Source: Notospermus geniculatus
Lineage: Eukaryota; Nemertea; Pilidiophora; Heteronemertea; Lineidae
Assembly: GCA_002633025.1 (NCBI GenBank)
Contig: NMRB01000503.1
Location: 163,329 to 227,328 of the forward strand
Length of the DNA: 64,000 bases
Reading direction: 5' to 3'
Shown here: in pieces, positions 32,014 through 45,716 of the stretch
Numbering within the stretch: the stretch's first letter is position 1
Layout of the letters: the number at the start of each line of letters is the position of its first letter
Notes under the pieces: model-generated
The model's database searches: none
Seen by the model: the letters and a program-made list of their open reading frames with translations, nothing else
Told to the model about the DNA's origin: nothing
Program-made: the position numbers and the translations under genes

Positions 32014-32992
32014 ACAATTTAGTGTTTCGCTAGTCTTCTTTATAGAGTAACGATGTACTTTTATTTGATAATTCCAATTCCAATTCTGGGGGATATGCAT
32101 CATGGTCGCGTCTTCATTTGCCAAAGTGATATTCATTACAAATCATTCCGACGGAAGTAGCAGACAGGTTGATCACTAAATGACTAATTAGATAGTTACA
32201 GTGCATCGATTTTCATGGTGTTAGATAATCAAAACTTGGTACTACGGACAACAAACATGGTGGTTGTGTGCAGTATCACAAACGGTAACCAAATCTGCCG
32301 CGGTGTACATGTACATCTAAACATAATTTTGTACATTAAGTGTCAAAAAAGGGTAACTAGAATGCAGTTGGATACGGAGTTATGCCGAACTTTTTATTGT
32401 CGAGCACCATACATCGCAATGATAATTCCACCAATGTTTGCCTTTTCCACGTACGCGATCTTCACGTGGGAATTGACTATCATATCATCATTGATTATCC
32501 GTCCGAGAGTTATTCCGCCAATTTCGACCTGTCAGTGTCAGGTCAACTCAACTGACGGTCGAAGCGTGTCATTCGTGATGAAAACAGAGTTAACATTCAC
32601 AGTATGCATTGTAATGGCAACAAGCGGATGTAGCTGTCTAACGGAAGCATGATATATCTAAGAGAGTAACCTCGTGTCGAAGAGTTGTGATGAGCACGTC
32701 AATGGTTCACAACTGTAATGTTTATCACATAATCGTTTTTTCTATTTTTCGTTTTCTGCGCAAAATGGTTCGAGTATGAGATGAATTCTATACGTGATGC
32801 AAACGTTTATGGCTGTGTTTGTCGTTGGCGTTGCATGTAGGACGACGCAGAAATTGCGATCGCCATCGAGGACTTTGAAGAGAAGGTCCCTGTCCGTGTA
32901 AAGCAATTCGGAAAATGATCTTACCATAGGCCTCGTTTGCACCGAACTTTGCTGACCGTGCGGCAAATGGGACCATCGCCCACAGCCTCAAA

Positions 32993-33114
32993 AGGTGTCA
33001 CTAGTGGTTAAAACTATGCCTCAGTAGGTGTCACTAGTGGTTAAAACTACGCCTCAACAGGTGTCACTAGTTGTTAAAACTATGCCTCAATGGGTGTCAC
33101 TAGTTGTTAAAACT
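32993..33114 (+). repeat. 33-bp tandem repeat, four units
   Basis: Unit AGGTGTCACTAGTGGTTAAA followed by ACTATGCCTCAGT. The last unit decays after ACTATTC. Confidence 0.9.
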
Positions 33115-34466
33115 ATTCAAATGAAAGTGACATTGGTCCTGATCAATTTCTCACAAAAGACGTCCATTTTGTAGGGCTGGTTTACGATGCTCTGTATTGT
33201 AGCTATGATTCCCATTGTTCGTATTCCCGTTTCCATTGTTATTGGTTGTGGGAGAACTTCGTCGGATTATGCCTTTGTATGGACAGAATAACATGGAAAG
33301 GGAAGAACAAACAATAGAGTATTTGTTTAATCGGATCAGATTCTAAAACCTGCAGGCCTCAGATGAGCCTTCACTAAGTAAAAGTTAATCATAGCTTTGC
33401 CGCCTACTGATTCCCATTGTCTCCAGCATTACGCTCTAGAGCATCTATGAGCCTCAAACTCCCGTGCACGAGCAAGTTAGTGATATTACTGAAATAAATT
33501 CGTTTATTGGCAATTTAATCCATGAGGTAGCAGAAATACCGCGTCTTTAGCATCACCTGAACGAATTGCGTGTGGCTTTTGATTCACGTCACATGCAATG
33601 CTACACTCGCTTGAGTTCGAAGTGACTCTTGATCACACACCGGTTTTGATTGTTAATACGCGGGCGTCCCTTATGGTGCAAGTTCGATTAAACTTTCTGT
33701 AAACTAGTTAGAAACGTCCCAAATGGGTACCCCTGGAAAATGTCTCCAAGAAGCGATTCATTCTTCGGCCAGTATTTGTATATTTGACAGCTATAATCGA
33801 GACCGACGAGCCAGATATATATACAATTTCTTTTATCAAACAACGATCACTGTTCATGATATATGGGCCTCAGCCGCGGAAATGAAAGAGACGGGGGTCT
33901 TTTAATGCAAGGTGGTCTTCTTTGTGTTCGGTTTCGCGTTGATGGATGGTTGACGCCGGTTGGATTTGTTGAGCAGAATGTGGGAATAACCAGTTGTTTG
34001 CGGGCAGATTTGGTGAAAGAAATCAGAGGATACGAACATACTGATTCATGTTTTTTGTATTTCATGGACAAGATCAGTACATGTATATGTTACATCCACA
34101 TGACAAGAATGACTTGGGGGTTCTTCTTGTGGTGAAATCACTTGGTTGCATTAGCAGTTGCTATTTGTTCGATGACGTAAATGTAAGCAACAGATTACAG
34201 ATTAATGTCTGTAGGAGTTAGTAATCGGGGCATTGGGCAGTCCCTTTCACGAAACGTGATGACCACCACGCATGGCTTAGAAGTTTAAAAAAAATACAAA
34301 TGATACAAATGAAAACGTCATGAAACTGACATGGGGCCAATAATAAATCACTAAAAATGCAAAAACGAACAACACTCTTTGTATCTTTTAGTAATGAAGA
34401 GTATTTCCAAAAAAGTAGTGTTGACACGTAGATTTTAAAGGAATCTAGTCTGGGGTATGATGAACA
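33115..34466. other. Non-coding, no gene recognised
   Basis: Only short frames on both strands, without motifs. Confidence 0.5.
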
Positions 34467-34574
34467 GGGGCCGTATGCATAAAACATCTTAAGTGTAAGA
34501 TTTTCCTTATCTTTTGTTTGGAACAATAGTTTAAGGGAAATTTTACACTTAAGATGTTTTATGCATACCGCCCC
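34467..34574. mobile_element. GGGGCCGTATGCATAAA hairpin (CTTAAGTGTAA subgroup)
   Basis: Arms GGGGCCGTATGCATAAAACA...TCTTAAGTGTAA and inverse, with loop around CTTTTGTTTGGAACAATAG. Sister of 49417-49513 in opposite orientation. Confidence 0.85.
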
Positions 34575-35615
34575 TGGTCTAAATAAGTTGTCAGTGACAG
34601 ATGAGACCAATGATCATGATGCATGCCTCTCAGAGGAGGAACTATGAAATTAATAGACAACGTTGAATCAAGGACAGAATACGAAACACGGGAAAATATT
34701 GCTCGGTGGGTCTCATTGGGTCACGTTCACAAAGATTAGGGACAGGCTAGACAGCCAACTTCATTGACTTGCAATTACAAAGCTTGATTGCGATATTGAT
34801 GAAGACACAGGACGAATAGTCTAGAGTGGAAGTTAACAATGAGTTTCAGATTTGCATACGTAATTGCCAAGAATCCGTAGTAGTCGATGTAAATGGAGTT
34901 GTTGAAGTACCCGGCAGATGGGTATTACAGGGGACTTGAAGACTGGCACCACATTAGTGGACATATAAAAATATTTTATAAAAAACGAACTGCAGGGCAT
35001 ACGGATGATGACATTACACACGCTTTGCGAACGTTGCAAATCTAATGACACTGCCTTTTCGTAAACTTCTGGTTAATTTGTCAACGTAATCTCTAGTTAT
35101 TTAACTACATTTAACTACAAAAATGTAACTGCATTTCTCTGTCGTAGTGGATATTCTACAAGGTAGGCAAAATGGCTCAGAACATTTTTTTCAAAGAATA
35201 TGTATATTCTACTCAAATTTACATGTATATTACATCTGCATTTGACATATAAACTAGAATGATTTGTGGTTAAGACTCGTACATAAACTTCCATTTCGTT
35301 TTGATAATTTCATAGAATCAATATTCTTAGGGAGGTTATCTGAGTTTGATAATGATAGTAGGTAGGTTCAGGTCAAATTGCTATTCTCGGTTTCTAATGA
35401 TGCCGATTACTATCAAATGTCATTTAGGAATCAGCTGATTGTTAGGATGAGATCCGATGAGCAGTTTGGCGGATTTGAGTATAATATATCTTTAACTGTT
35501 TCATTCGCAGTTTGAGTCGCCGGTGACCGCATAAGTGTGTCTTTCGCAGTTTAGGTACATGTAAGCGGTGTTTACTTTAGGTTGTCTTCTGCAGGCTGAG
35601 TAACCAGTGAGGATT
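34575..35615. other. Upstream region of the neuropeptide-type receptor
   Basis: No coding sequence. It presumably contains the promoter and 5' UTR of the receptor starting at 35616, but no convincing core promoter element could be assigned. Confidence 0.4.
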
Positions 35616-36371
35616 ATGGAGCAATGGAATACGACGGTGGATATCCTCTACACCCCGGAGTATACGTCAAATGCCACTGTCCTAGAGACTCTATACTACG
35701 TCCCGCCCGGAATCATAGCTCTCCTGGCCTTACTCTACGGTTCTATCTCCGTTCTGGCTGTAATAGGCAACGTTGCAGTGTTTGCAGTCATCATAAAAAA
35801 CAGACGAATGCAGACCGTGACGAACATGTTCATAGCCAACATGGCGTGCGCCGATGTCTTCATCGGTATCATATCCATCCCGTTTCAATTCCACGCTGCT
35901 TTACTTCAAAAATGGGTGTTGGCTGCCTTCATGTGCCCCTTGGCGCCGTTTGTGCAAGTTCTGACCGTGAATGTCAGCATATTTACTTTAATGATTATTT
36001 CCATAGATCGTTACTTTGCTGTTCTGCACCCTCTAAAGCACAGACTATCAAAACATATAGCAAAGATCGTCATCGGTCTGACATGGACATTCGCAGGAGT
36101 GTCCAGCATCCCTTGGATACTTTTCAACGAAGTTCGGCAAATACCCGACGAAGATAACCCGGGGACAAATAAATCATACTGTGCGGATACTTGGCCGGAT
36201 TTAAAATGGAGAAAGACGTATACACTCTATTTGGTAGTTATTCAGTATATCATGCCTCTTTCGGTCATAACGTGTGCATATTGCAGAGTTGGATATAAAA
36301 TATGGGGAGCGAAAACGCCAGGATTCGCTCAGGATTCTAGGGATAGGATTATCAGTCACAATAAACGAAAG
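35616..36371 (+). CDS. Neuropeptide-type class A GPCR, first coding exon (TM1-TM5), partial
   Basis: The exon encodes the first 252 residues of a class A receptor and ends in phase 0 at a GTAGGT donor after HNKRK, just before TM6. An in-frame GTG lies three codons upstream, but ATG at 35616 is the plausible start. N-glycosylation sites occur at residues 5 (NTT) and 19 (NAT). Landmarks are conventional: GN 51-52 in TM1, D80 in TM2, W100 and C107 at ECL1/TM3, DRY 131-133, W157 in TM4, C189 in ECL2, P214 in TM5. ICL3 begins KIWGAKTPG, followed by a run resembling leucokinin-, tachykinin- and RYamide-type receptors; the subtype is inference only. The remaining exon should encode TM6 (CWLP-like), TM7 and the tail. 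I did not find it on the plus strand to the end of the window; it may lie in the gap at 45717-46194 or beyond. Confidence 0.85.
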
Positions 36372-39300
36372 GTAGGTAAACACTTTTTTGTTCTTACTTT
36401 AAATACCGTACTTTGAAATCGAAAGCACGACCAACCTGAGACTTCCTCCCGGTTGCAGTAAACCTGGGGCGTCCTTTAGGTGTTTACTGGTTGCAAAAGT
36501 GCATCTTACGGCAACCTCAGGCCCACTCACATTTCTCCTCTTACAGTGGGTCTCACAAACTTTACCTCTTGTGGCGTCCTTAGGTGTTCACTGATTACAC
36601 AGGCACAAAGTGCATTTAAACATATGACATATTCTTAAGACAAGCTCAGGCCCACTCACATTTTCCCCTCACGAACTTCCCCATCATTCTGTACTAAAAA
36701 TGTCCTGTGTTGTTCACCAACTTAAACTTCACAAAGACGACATCAAACAGAAAATTAGACCTGTCACAGAGGAGAAAGAATGAAGCTGTTAGAAGGATCT
36801 TGTAACAAGTTCGGACTAAAAGGAAGGACATGAAGTTTAAACGTTTCTGTTAGACAGCTGGCCACTTCACATCGCTTCTATTTAAACCAAACTTCTGCTA
36901 ACAGCATCTTTAATAAACACATTAAGTTTTTGGTTGAATTCGTATTTTTGGAGGGTAATAATCACTGGAATACCAAATGGCACAAAAGGGTGAAATTGCT
37001 ATTTTTACTTATGAACAAGAGTTGTAATGACAAAATAAGGTCCAATTTCCTGAGCTGTATGAGAAATAAAATTACGATAAAGGGGTATATTATTCTGTAT
37101 CTCGATTGGCTAGTTCTATTAACGTGTATTTATCGTCCTAGAGCTTCCCCTTTGCTTATTCGATTATCTTTTTTCCGACAATCATGGCCTGCTATGATTA
37201 TTTGATATCCTCCTCGTCAGGCTAATAGTGTTTTCTTGCTCGAGCTGGCAATTTCAATTATTCTGTATTCGTTTTTTTCCGGCACGAATGAATTTACTCT
37301 CTAAACGCAATAAAACATTAGGCAAGTACAAGCGGATACCATGCAGCTTCCGAAGTCCACCGGTATCGTTCGGCCCCTTCGCCTCTCCAGGATTTTCTTT
37401 TTATTAGTCTAGTAAGGAAAAGTGCCTTGCTTGCAGTGCCATATCCTCTACCATAGACGTTTGAAGACCGTAGTGCAATACGTCATCGAGTACAAGTGCA
37501 AGAGGGCAAACAAATTGTCAACCATAAAACAATCGTAAGAATCAAAGATCGAGAAACAGCACTAACCGCCTTGATATCCCAGTTCGTACACGCCAAGAAT
37601 AGCTCTCCATTTGTGGGCGATTTTCTGAATGAAAGCTACATTGCCAGAGAACCTAAGAGCAATGGCGGAAGTTGTAGTAAATGTATGTGCTGTTAGTTTT
37701 TGCCCATATTGTATCAGGCTTTTATGTGGTAGTGTGAGTTGTATATCAAAGTCTGTCATCCTTTCAGCCAGAAATGGTACGAGTTTTTATGACTTCACAT
37801 TCTCTTTTATATGGTTCTGTTTGTGGCTTCTTTTCTTTTAGGAGCATGATGCATTGCACTGTTTGCTTCATAAAACTAATGTTTAACTCACGTGTAACTG
37901 AGTTTATTTGAGTTCACTCGAAGTTATTGACTAAGGTATTCGTTACATTAGACTTTATTCTCGGCTGCATCATACTGTCAACAGTACTAAAGTGGTGAAA
38001 ATTCATTACCACAACATTACCAGATATGAAGTGAAACCAAGCCTCTGGTTTACCTGCCAACGGTCCACACCCGGGGCTTCCGATTGGAAGTGCTCGACAT
38101 ATCGAATGACCCTCACGTCCCTACAGTACAAACTATGCGGTAAATTTACTCCAGGACTTTGACCACAAAACCTACAGTCATGTGTAATAACGATACCACT
38201 CTATCTTGGTGCGGTTTCCATATGATAGCCTACTATGGGTTCCTTGGGAAATATCGTGTGTACTGCTAATGCAAACAAATGACACAAATTACATCTAGTG
38301 GTAATAATGCGCCTAGTATTCTAACAAGCATGAGTGTCCAGGACAACGCATTTGCAAAGACAGGACATAACAATACGCAAATTTCTTCATGCCTGCTGAT
38401 CACGTGTCAAATCAGGAGAACCAATCGCAGAGCTCGTTGCATAATTAGACTAATCAGCGTGTCTCTTTGTGTCGTTACATTTCCAGCAACCAAGGACAAA
38501 CCATTCAGCCTCGCCCGCGTTTTAACTTTCCATTAATGGCTGGGTCTGAGATTACCCTCTTTCTAATAAGCATTCTAAGTTTAGCCAGATATTGAAATGG
38601 AAACTTAACACCACTACGTCGACCATTATCACACCAGGTTACACCTTGTAAGCTATAAAAGTTTATATCCAACCTGCTTGAAAATAGGAAACCATCACAC
38701 TCGATCAAAAGAAATGCAATTCTGTGGCATGTCGTATATTTTATGAAGTCTGTTTCAGACTCGAGGATGAAAAATTTGATGTAAGTTTCCTGCAGCTGAT
38801 ACTGTTTATTCTTTACGATGTACTAATTTTTGTAATTCACTCAAAACAGTTTTGTTTATCAAATCGTTATCTACCAATATTAAATACGATAAGCTGATTT
38901 ATTTTGAATTCGCTTAATCTTCACGGAAAACACAAAAAGTTATGATGACTGTAAGGAGTGTTGGCGATGATAATTCAGTTACGACCAAAAAAGTGAATGC
39001 TGTTATGGTCTATATCAATCTCTTTTTGAGTAATCGGTGCATTTTGTCATCGGTGAAAAAAGTCTATTACCGTTTCTTTTTAACCAATCCGGTGCATTCG
39101 TCATCAACACATCAGTAAAGCGAATTCTGTACACCAAATCAACAAATGAACTGCACGCAGAGACATGCCGTGACACTATACGGTTCTCGCGATTCTTCTC
39201 GTGGATTCGTCGCTATCTTCTGTAAAAACGGAGAGGTTCCAGGATTGACAAAAAAGTCAATCTCCTCGGCACTGAAACTGTGTACACTGTATGAATTTCA

Positions 39301-41000
39301 CATTTCTGTTCGCTATAGCAGGATACAAAATCATCATATTTCATTTCAATCACATTAAATTCGAGATTTTTTTCGACATCATTTTCTTGGTGATTTTTAT
39401 CTCCTCTGCCACACCTGATGCTCATTGACCGGTTTATCACTTCTTCTCTTATCGTCCTGAGCCATGCATTATCTTCCTCACGTGGATTAATGGTAGCCGG
39501 GGAAATCGGAATAGGATGAACATAATGGTGTCTACCACGTAATGGTCTTCCTTAGACCTGTCGAATGGTTCCACAGTTCCGAGATAATTGTACCATTCCT
39601 TCTGTAATAGAATCTCGTATTGTCAACGACAACCTGGAGTCCAACGACCCATCTCCTAGGAAGCTATGACAGCTGAGCTACAGCCCAGCCCATGTAGCTT
39701 TGGCCCTTAGCCAAAAAAAGTTAAGGTCGAATTTCTAAAGCGTTTAGCTTTTATTCCTCAGCAACGAGGGCTGTGGGGTATTGTCATACTGTCGAAAAGA
39801 TGGCAGTGAAAGTTTCGTCTTCGACCATATCTCGCTTACCGGGCATGCAATTGGATTTTTTATTGTGCTTTTGTCCGCGTTTGACCTCTGGCCTCCGCCA
39901 GGTGACCTTGACCCCCCCCCCCAAAAGTCTTGTCCGGGCCACTTTACAAAATCATGTGCAGATATTAACTTCGAGAGGAAGTATTTAAACGTGTTGCTTT
40001 ACACTAACCATTTGCATGCACATCTTGTAAAATCAATAGTACGTAATTCTCGACCTTATCAAATTTAAGGCAAGGCCGCCTCCTTATCAAATTAGTTTCA
40101 AGTGTTTAACTCTGAACATTGTGTCACTGCGCAGTCAGTGTCTGAAGATAATCGAGAGGGTAGGAATCTTGTGTTATCGATATCTAAGCTTTGGCTGAAA
40201 GCCGATGCACCCTGGCGATGCAGACATGTCTACATGACTGACAAAGTTATCGGTGAATCTCTGAAGACTACTCACTCACGCTTGTGATTTCTTGATCAAT
40301 GGTCATTGTCGTCGTTAATGGATGATAAACACATGAGACTTGGGTCACTTGAGCCTGAGTCTAAGCGATTGATCCTCACCATTCTGGTCAACCATCTCAA
40401 ACTTCTTATCACAGACAGAAATGCTTCATACGTCAATCACTTCTTTATATAGCTGTGGAGGTATTCGGAAGAGGGGACGTGTCAAAAACACGTTTCTTGT
40501 CTCTTATTTTCACTTGGCATTTAGCTTTTGGCTAGAAGCAACATACAAGTGCAATGAACTGTGCGAGGACTGAAGAATGAACGCTAGATTTGACTGATGC
40601 GTTTCTTCCCACCAGCACGTCCGGCGAACCAAACTGGTTTATTTCAAAGAAAGAAAACGTATCTCGAGCATGATCTAATCGCTTGTGTCGCAAATATAAA
40701 GTAAGGATTTCGCATCCACGTCTGTTATAGGCCTTTGGTCAAAGGTGCTGTGGACGATAGATGTTAGGCCTCAAGCGGTGACAGACTGGTGCGTAAGCAA
40801 CGCGTCGGGAAACCGTTCAACCAATCAGGGAGACGGTAATGTAACTCGAAATGAAACACCGACCGAAGAATCTGATGGGCGGAACGCCTGCACGGCGCGT
40901 CGCGTACGCGCCAGTCCGTCACCGGCTTTAGAGTCAAAATTTCATTTTCGTCGGTCGCTATGAGTGGTAAGTGATGGTCAAATATCGGAACCCCATTCAC
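36372..41000. other. Intron or intergenic sequence after the receptor exon
   Basis: Starts with the GTAGGT donor. No plus-strand frame resembling TM6/TM7 was seen. A poly-C run (C11) lies near 39909. Confidence 0.5.
39480..39690 (-). mobile_element. Candidate tRNA-derived SINE, minus strand
   Basis: On the minus strand, TAGCTCAGCTGT (39680-39669) is a good A box and CGTTGGACTCC (39646-39636) a fair B box, 34 bp apart start to start. The left half reads like a tRNA (GGGCTGTAGCTCAG), but no complete cloverleaf closes. The 3' limit is a guess. Confidence 0.4.
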
Positions 41001-42017
41001 TTACAATCTAATAACGGCAAAAACCTACTTAGTGTTGAGTGCAACTTTCACCTTAGAAATGTTATTGAATGATGAATGGGTCTCTACACAAGCTACTCCA
41101 TGACAAACACGGAAGTAGGTGTGCATGGATTGCACTCCGTGACTTCCGCAAAATAAATCGCATGACATCCCCCCGGATAGTAGTGAATTAATCAATGATC
41201 AAGAACACTCTCACACTTGACTGGAAAAGCGAGCACTGTAGGTAGCATCACTTTAGAAATGATCCGATACTTGTGATGTTTACCACTGACGCTAGTAGGT
41301 GCCGATAGTTCAGGGAGTTTCTCCTGGATTAACTGAACAAATTTAACAACTTTATCGTGTTTATCAACAAGATAGTCCGTAGGTTCATTGAGTATAGATG
41401 AGTTTCGCTCGCAGCCATATTGCAAAATTAGGTCATCGTCATGGGGATTTCCCCCACTGGGGATGGAAGAACCAATCATCTATCACTCTGGAAGAGAATT
41501 CCCTTGGTGATGACCTAGTTTTGGCAAGATGGCTGCTAGCCAAACTCATCTATACTCCATCAATGTTACCGAATGTTACTTCAGGAAAACCGTTTCCCAA
41601 TCTCGTCTTCCCAGTCGCTCACATTCTCATGTCTAGCCTCGTCGGTGATTCCATTACCGAAGGATTTACGACGTCATGTCATCGTCTGTGAGTACTCCAT
41701 TTTGTCACTGTCACAGTAACGACGTCCGGACTCTCATTACTTGTTCCATGACAGGAAGAAAAGTTTCCTTGCTCACGTAATGCGTGGTGTGAAGTCCAGG
41801 TTTGAATCCAGCTAGCAATAACTTTGTTGGAGATATGTACTTGGCTTGCAAGTTCCGGTACTCACATGCACTGCAGGCGACATTGTGCCCATACTGCTTT
41901 TTCATCATTACGTGCTATCAAGGTCCTCTGTGTTGCATGTTTGTGCTTTTGTTATCTTACTCAAAAATGATATCAAAACTTACACCTTTTATGATGGCAG
42001 TATTATTGAATATACAG

Positions 42018-42149
42018 TACAGAGTTTTCGCAAAACCCCCGAAACGCCAACGCGAACGTCTGTCCTTTTGTTCGGTGCTCTCTTCGTGGCATCGAACAAT
42101 GGGTTTGGCGTTCGCGTTGGCGTTTCGGGGGCTTTGCGAAAACTCCCTA
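42018..42149. mobile_element. TAGGGAG-type hairpin (TTTTCGCAAAGCC subgroup)
   Basis: AGAGTTTTCGCAAAACCCCC and GCTTTGCGAAAACTCCCTA ends. Interior matches 24798-24929 and 47812-47941. An apparent 152-codon frame at 41802-42260 runs through it and is not a gene. Confidence 0.85.
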
Positions 42150-44430
42150 ATATTAGAAAAAGAACGCGAGATTCGGTATTCTTTAAACACGTCACCAGGG
42201 AGTAAAGCAGGAACCTGGCCAGCCTGGAGAAAAAAATACCCTGTCTTTAAGTTCACGTGACGTGTTGAATACAAATGAGTCCATTTTGTAACCTGTATTC
42301 TCAGAGGCGGGCGGTCATAGCGCCCCGGTGTCTAAAAAAACTCGTGAAAAAAAGATAATTCTTGAAAACTCCTCTTCGGAAATAACCTATAGGTTATATA
42401 GATATAACGGTCATAATGAGAAAAATTGGTCATAGAACTAAATTAGCATTAAAAATTGGAATCGACACGATACTTGAACCTGGCTGCTCTTTTATGCCTA
42501 TAGGCGTTTCGGCAATTGAAACGATATACACCTTTCACTAGCTTTGAAAAAAGACTGTTCCCAGCTGCAACCGACAAAAGGAATGTGTTCAATTCGACAG
42601 CCCTAGGGTTTAATTTTCCCTACATTATTTCGGGAGACTGGGTTCTCAGAGAAAGTAGCAACTGAGTTAATTACCCATCTTGAAAACAATTCCCGAAAGC
42701 CGCCCTTTGAAGAAATCGATATGTAATTTAGTCCCAGGTATCCTCATCACACGTCACATCCCGCCGCGTGTCTTTCCAGCACTCCCGGAGGCTACAGCAT
42801 ATGATCTTGCTATTTTTTCTATAAACCTATAGGCTAATTTTCAAAGAATATATCACTCGTTCTCACATTCTTTTTAATCTCCCAATATCTACCTTTTTTC
42901 ATTTTCTAAATTCTGTATGTGGGTGTATATTGTTTCACACAAGAGGTCGTTACATGAGCACTAAAACCTTCTACAATAGGCTACATGTACATAAGTGACA
43001 GACTTGGCGCTTTTGCGATGGGCGACGACTGCGTTTAGTATTGTTTTTTTTCAAGCCCTAGCTCATCATCAGACACTTGTATACTGAGGGGGCGTACACG
43101 GACGGAAATCCAAGAACGTTGTTCCTTCTGATTAAGATATTGGAAAATAGTTCTGTGGAGAAAAAAATTGTCGTTTTGTATAATCCAAAATGTCCTATAG
43201 GCTTTGCAAAGACGTGAAAGAGATGTCATGCTTACTTTCCTACAAGTTCTCCAACATGTAACTAGACGAACGTATAGTGCTTCATCCTCGTTCTAGTCTC
43301 GTGATATCCTCCGATTCTCACAATCTCCAATAACCACGGGTTATATTTCAGCAGTTGTTTATGCTGTTGGTGGAATCATTATTTTATCGAAAAACCCAAT
43401 TGATATAATACTGTAATTGACATCAGAAACCAATAAATGGAAAACCAAACGGAATGTCGTGCTTTAATCTTCCCATCTTCGAGTTTTAAATGCACGGGAA
43501 AGGCTAAAAAGGCAGAATGGTAAAGATCCTTGAGTGATCTTATGCGTATGACGTATGACGTATTTGGTTTCGAAAACTTAAAACACGGAAATTTGATTGG
43601 TCCTAACGTTTCTTGCAGAAGTGGATAAAAGCCATGCAAGAACACTGTGTTTATGTACGCCTCCATGCGTGGACCCCACATTGGAAAAATAGCATACGGT
43701 AACAAGCGCAAAAGCTTGGGGCTATCTTCAAGACACATTAAGAATAACTTGGAATAGCGTTACTGGCATTATCACAAATAGTCCCCAAACAACGGATAAA
43801 CCGTCCCTATAACCACGTTGTGGCCATCCTTAAAAGCTGTTTCCTTGTTGAAACCCAATCTGTACCCATCAGAATGCATACTGGAAAGTTTTTATTTAGA
43901 CATTTTTTTTGGATTTTGACCATGACAATCACTGAAAATGTAGTAGATAATCTGTTTCCTACCTACCCATTATAAAAAGCATAGCTACGGGTTACACAGA
44001 GCATCGCGGTCATATTCTAACATGACTGCGACATTGGAAGAATCATCCTGGAGGGCAGTGCCGTTGATGTGATTGGGATGCGGATTAACATGGTTCTGTA
44101 TTGACAATTAGTGGCCAGTACGTGGCACATACGACAAATCAATATTGACTTCCGACACACGGTATGTCATGTCTGATGTTGAAGTGTTGCTTTGCCTCGC
44201 AGAACCCTATTCTGACGACTTGTGGTATCAATATGATTAAGAGTAGGCATTGGGAAGAATCGGCACATAAGCCTGCAAAATATGTTCTTGGCTCGCCAAA
44301 TTTAGTAGGTCCATGAAATAGCTTCTGGCTAGACCAGTGAACTGCACGCTGTTCTGTGGGCCTACACGAACGCACACGATTCGACGCATGAAAGGCCCAC
44401 AGAAAATCCCAGTAGCCTATAGTCTGCATT
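42150..44430. other. Non-coding, no gene recognised
   Basis: A 119-codon minus-strand frame (43379-43738) is within chance expectation and shows no motif. Confidence 0.5.
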
Positions 44431-44935
44431 CACCGATACACTGGTTTTCAGACCTTCAACCTTCATGTAATTCATTCTACCGTCAGTAATACATTGTACA
44501 ACTTGCTTATGGCCTTCGAGGTTGACTTTCCACAAATATAAAAGGAGTCTACCGTCAGTAATTATAAAACTGGTTATATGGCCTTCGACGTTCACCTTGC
44601 ACAAAGGAGTCTACCGTCAGTAATAAAACTGGTTTTATGGCCTTCGACGTGCACCTTGCACAAAGGAGTCTACCGTCAGTAATACAACTGGCTATGGCCT
44701 TCGACGTTCACCTTGCACAAAGGAGTCTACCGTCAGTACAACTGGCTATATGGCCTTCGACGTTCACCTTGCACAAAGGAGTCTACCGTCAGTAATACCG
44801 CTGGCTTGGCCTTCCTTGACGTTCACCTTGCACAAAGGAGTCTACCGTCAGTAGGCCTAATACAAATGGTTACTAGCACATATGGCCTTCGACGTTCACT
44901 TTGCATTACTAAAAAGGTCGAAGGCCATAGCCAGT
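44431..44935 (+). repeat. ~58-bp minisatellite, 7-8 units
   Basis: The core TCTACCGTCAGTAATA followed by GGCCTTCGACGTTCACC and TTGCACAAAGGAG recurs at about 44474, 44549, 44608, 44668, 44727, 44783 and 44845. The array closes with a short inverted piece, GGTCGAAGGCCATAGCC (44916-44932). Confidence 0.9.
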
Positions 44936-45716
44936 TGTATATTTAACGTGGCTCTCCTTCTGCACTTCAACATCTTAGAGCTATTCCGTTGAACCGTGCG
45001 TGTCACAACCAATGGGCAGTTATAAGATAATAGGAGCTGTCAGCGAGTTGACCACTAGGTGTCACTAGGGCCCAATTCAATGCATCTAGCGGACCCAGTC
45101 ATTATCGATCGAGCAGCGATCATAATAGATTTCCTGTACATTTGGTCCGCTAAGACTGTGCTGCCATCTGTTAGCAATATGCGCGGCTGACTGCTCCTAT
45201 TGACTAGTAATTGATTCATCAAGTAGTAACCTTGGTGGGCAGGATTTCAATCACCTTGTTCAAAATGGAATACCGTACGACTACAGATTCCGCTTATCAG
45301 CCTCAACATATGTCATCATTTCCATGGTTTCAATGAGCGTGTAATTATCAAAGGTCATTCCAGGTCTTTCACAATGCACAATGAATTTTGTTCAATGAGT
45401 CATGAAGGGACTTTTGTCACATCAATTTGTTTATTTCTTTGCAAATTTCAACAAATGAAACGTCTATTTCATACAGTGATTCTTTCAACTCTCTATACAG
45501 CGAACATTTTCCAGAAATATGCCATCCCTTGGATTTTCGTGATACTCCTATCCATTTTGGCAATTCAGTAGATCACTTTTTTTTTATTTTGCGCTTCCTT
45601 CATTTCGGATACAACTTTTCTATCTAAAAAATAGAGAAAGTCTCTTGAACCAACACGTCATGCCGAGCTGCAATTAATTCTGCCTGACACCAATTACATT
45701 TGCAACACCAATGCTA

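Noticed and set aside
32215-32652. 145-codon plus-strand frame
   Set aside because: About the longest chance frame expected in a window of this size and composition; no recognisable motif or splice context.
32993-33114. Short regularly spaced repeats as a CRISPR
   Set aside because: Head-to-tail 33-bp units without spacers.
41802-42260. 152-codon plus-strand frame
   Set aside because: Runs through the hairpin element at 42018-42149; composite of repeat and flank.
43379-43738. 119-codon minus-strand frame
   Set aside because: Reads somewhat protein-like but has no motif, no homologue I can name, and its length is expected by chance.
44431-44935. CRISPR-like direct repeats
   Set aside because: Units are contiguous without unique spacers, and the genome is eukaryotic; it is a minisatellite.
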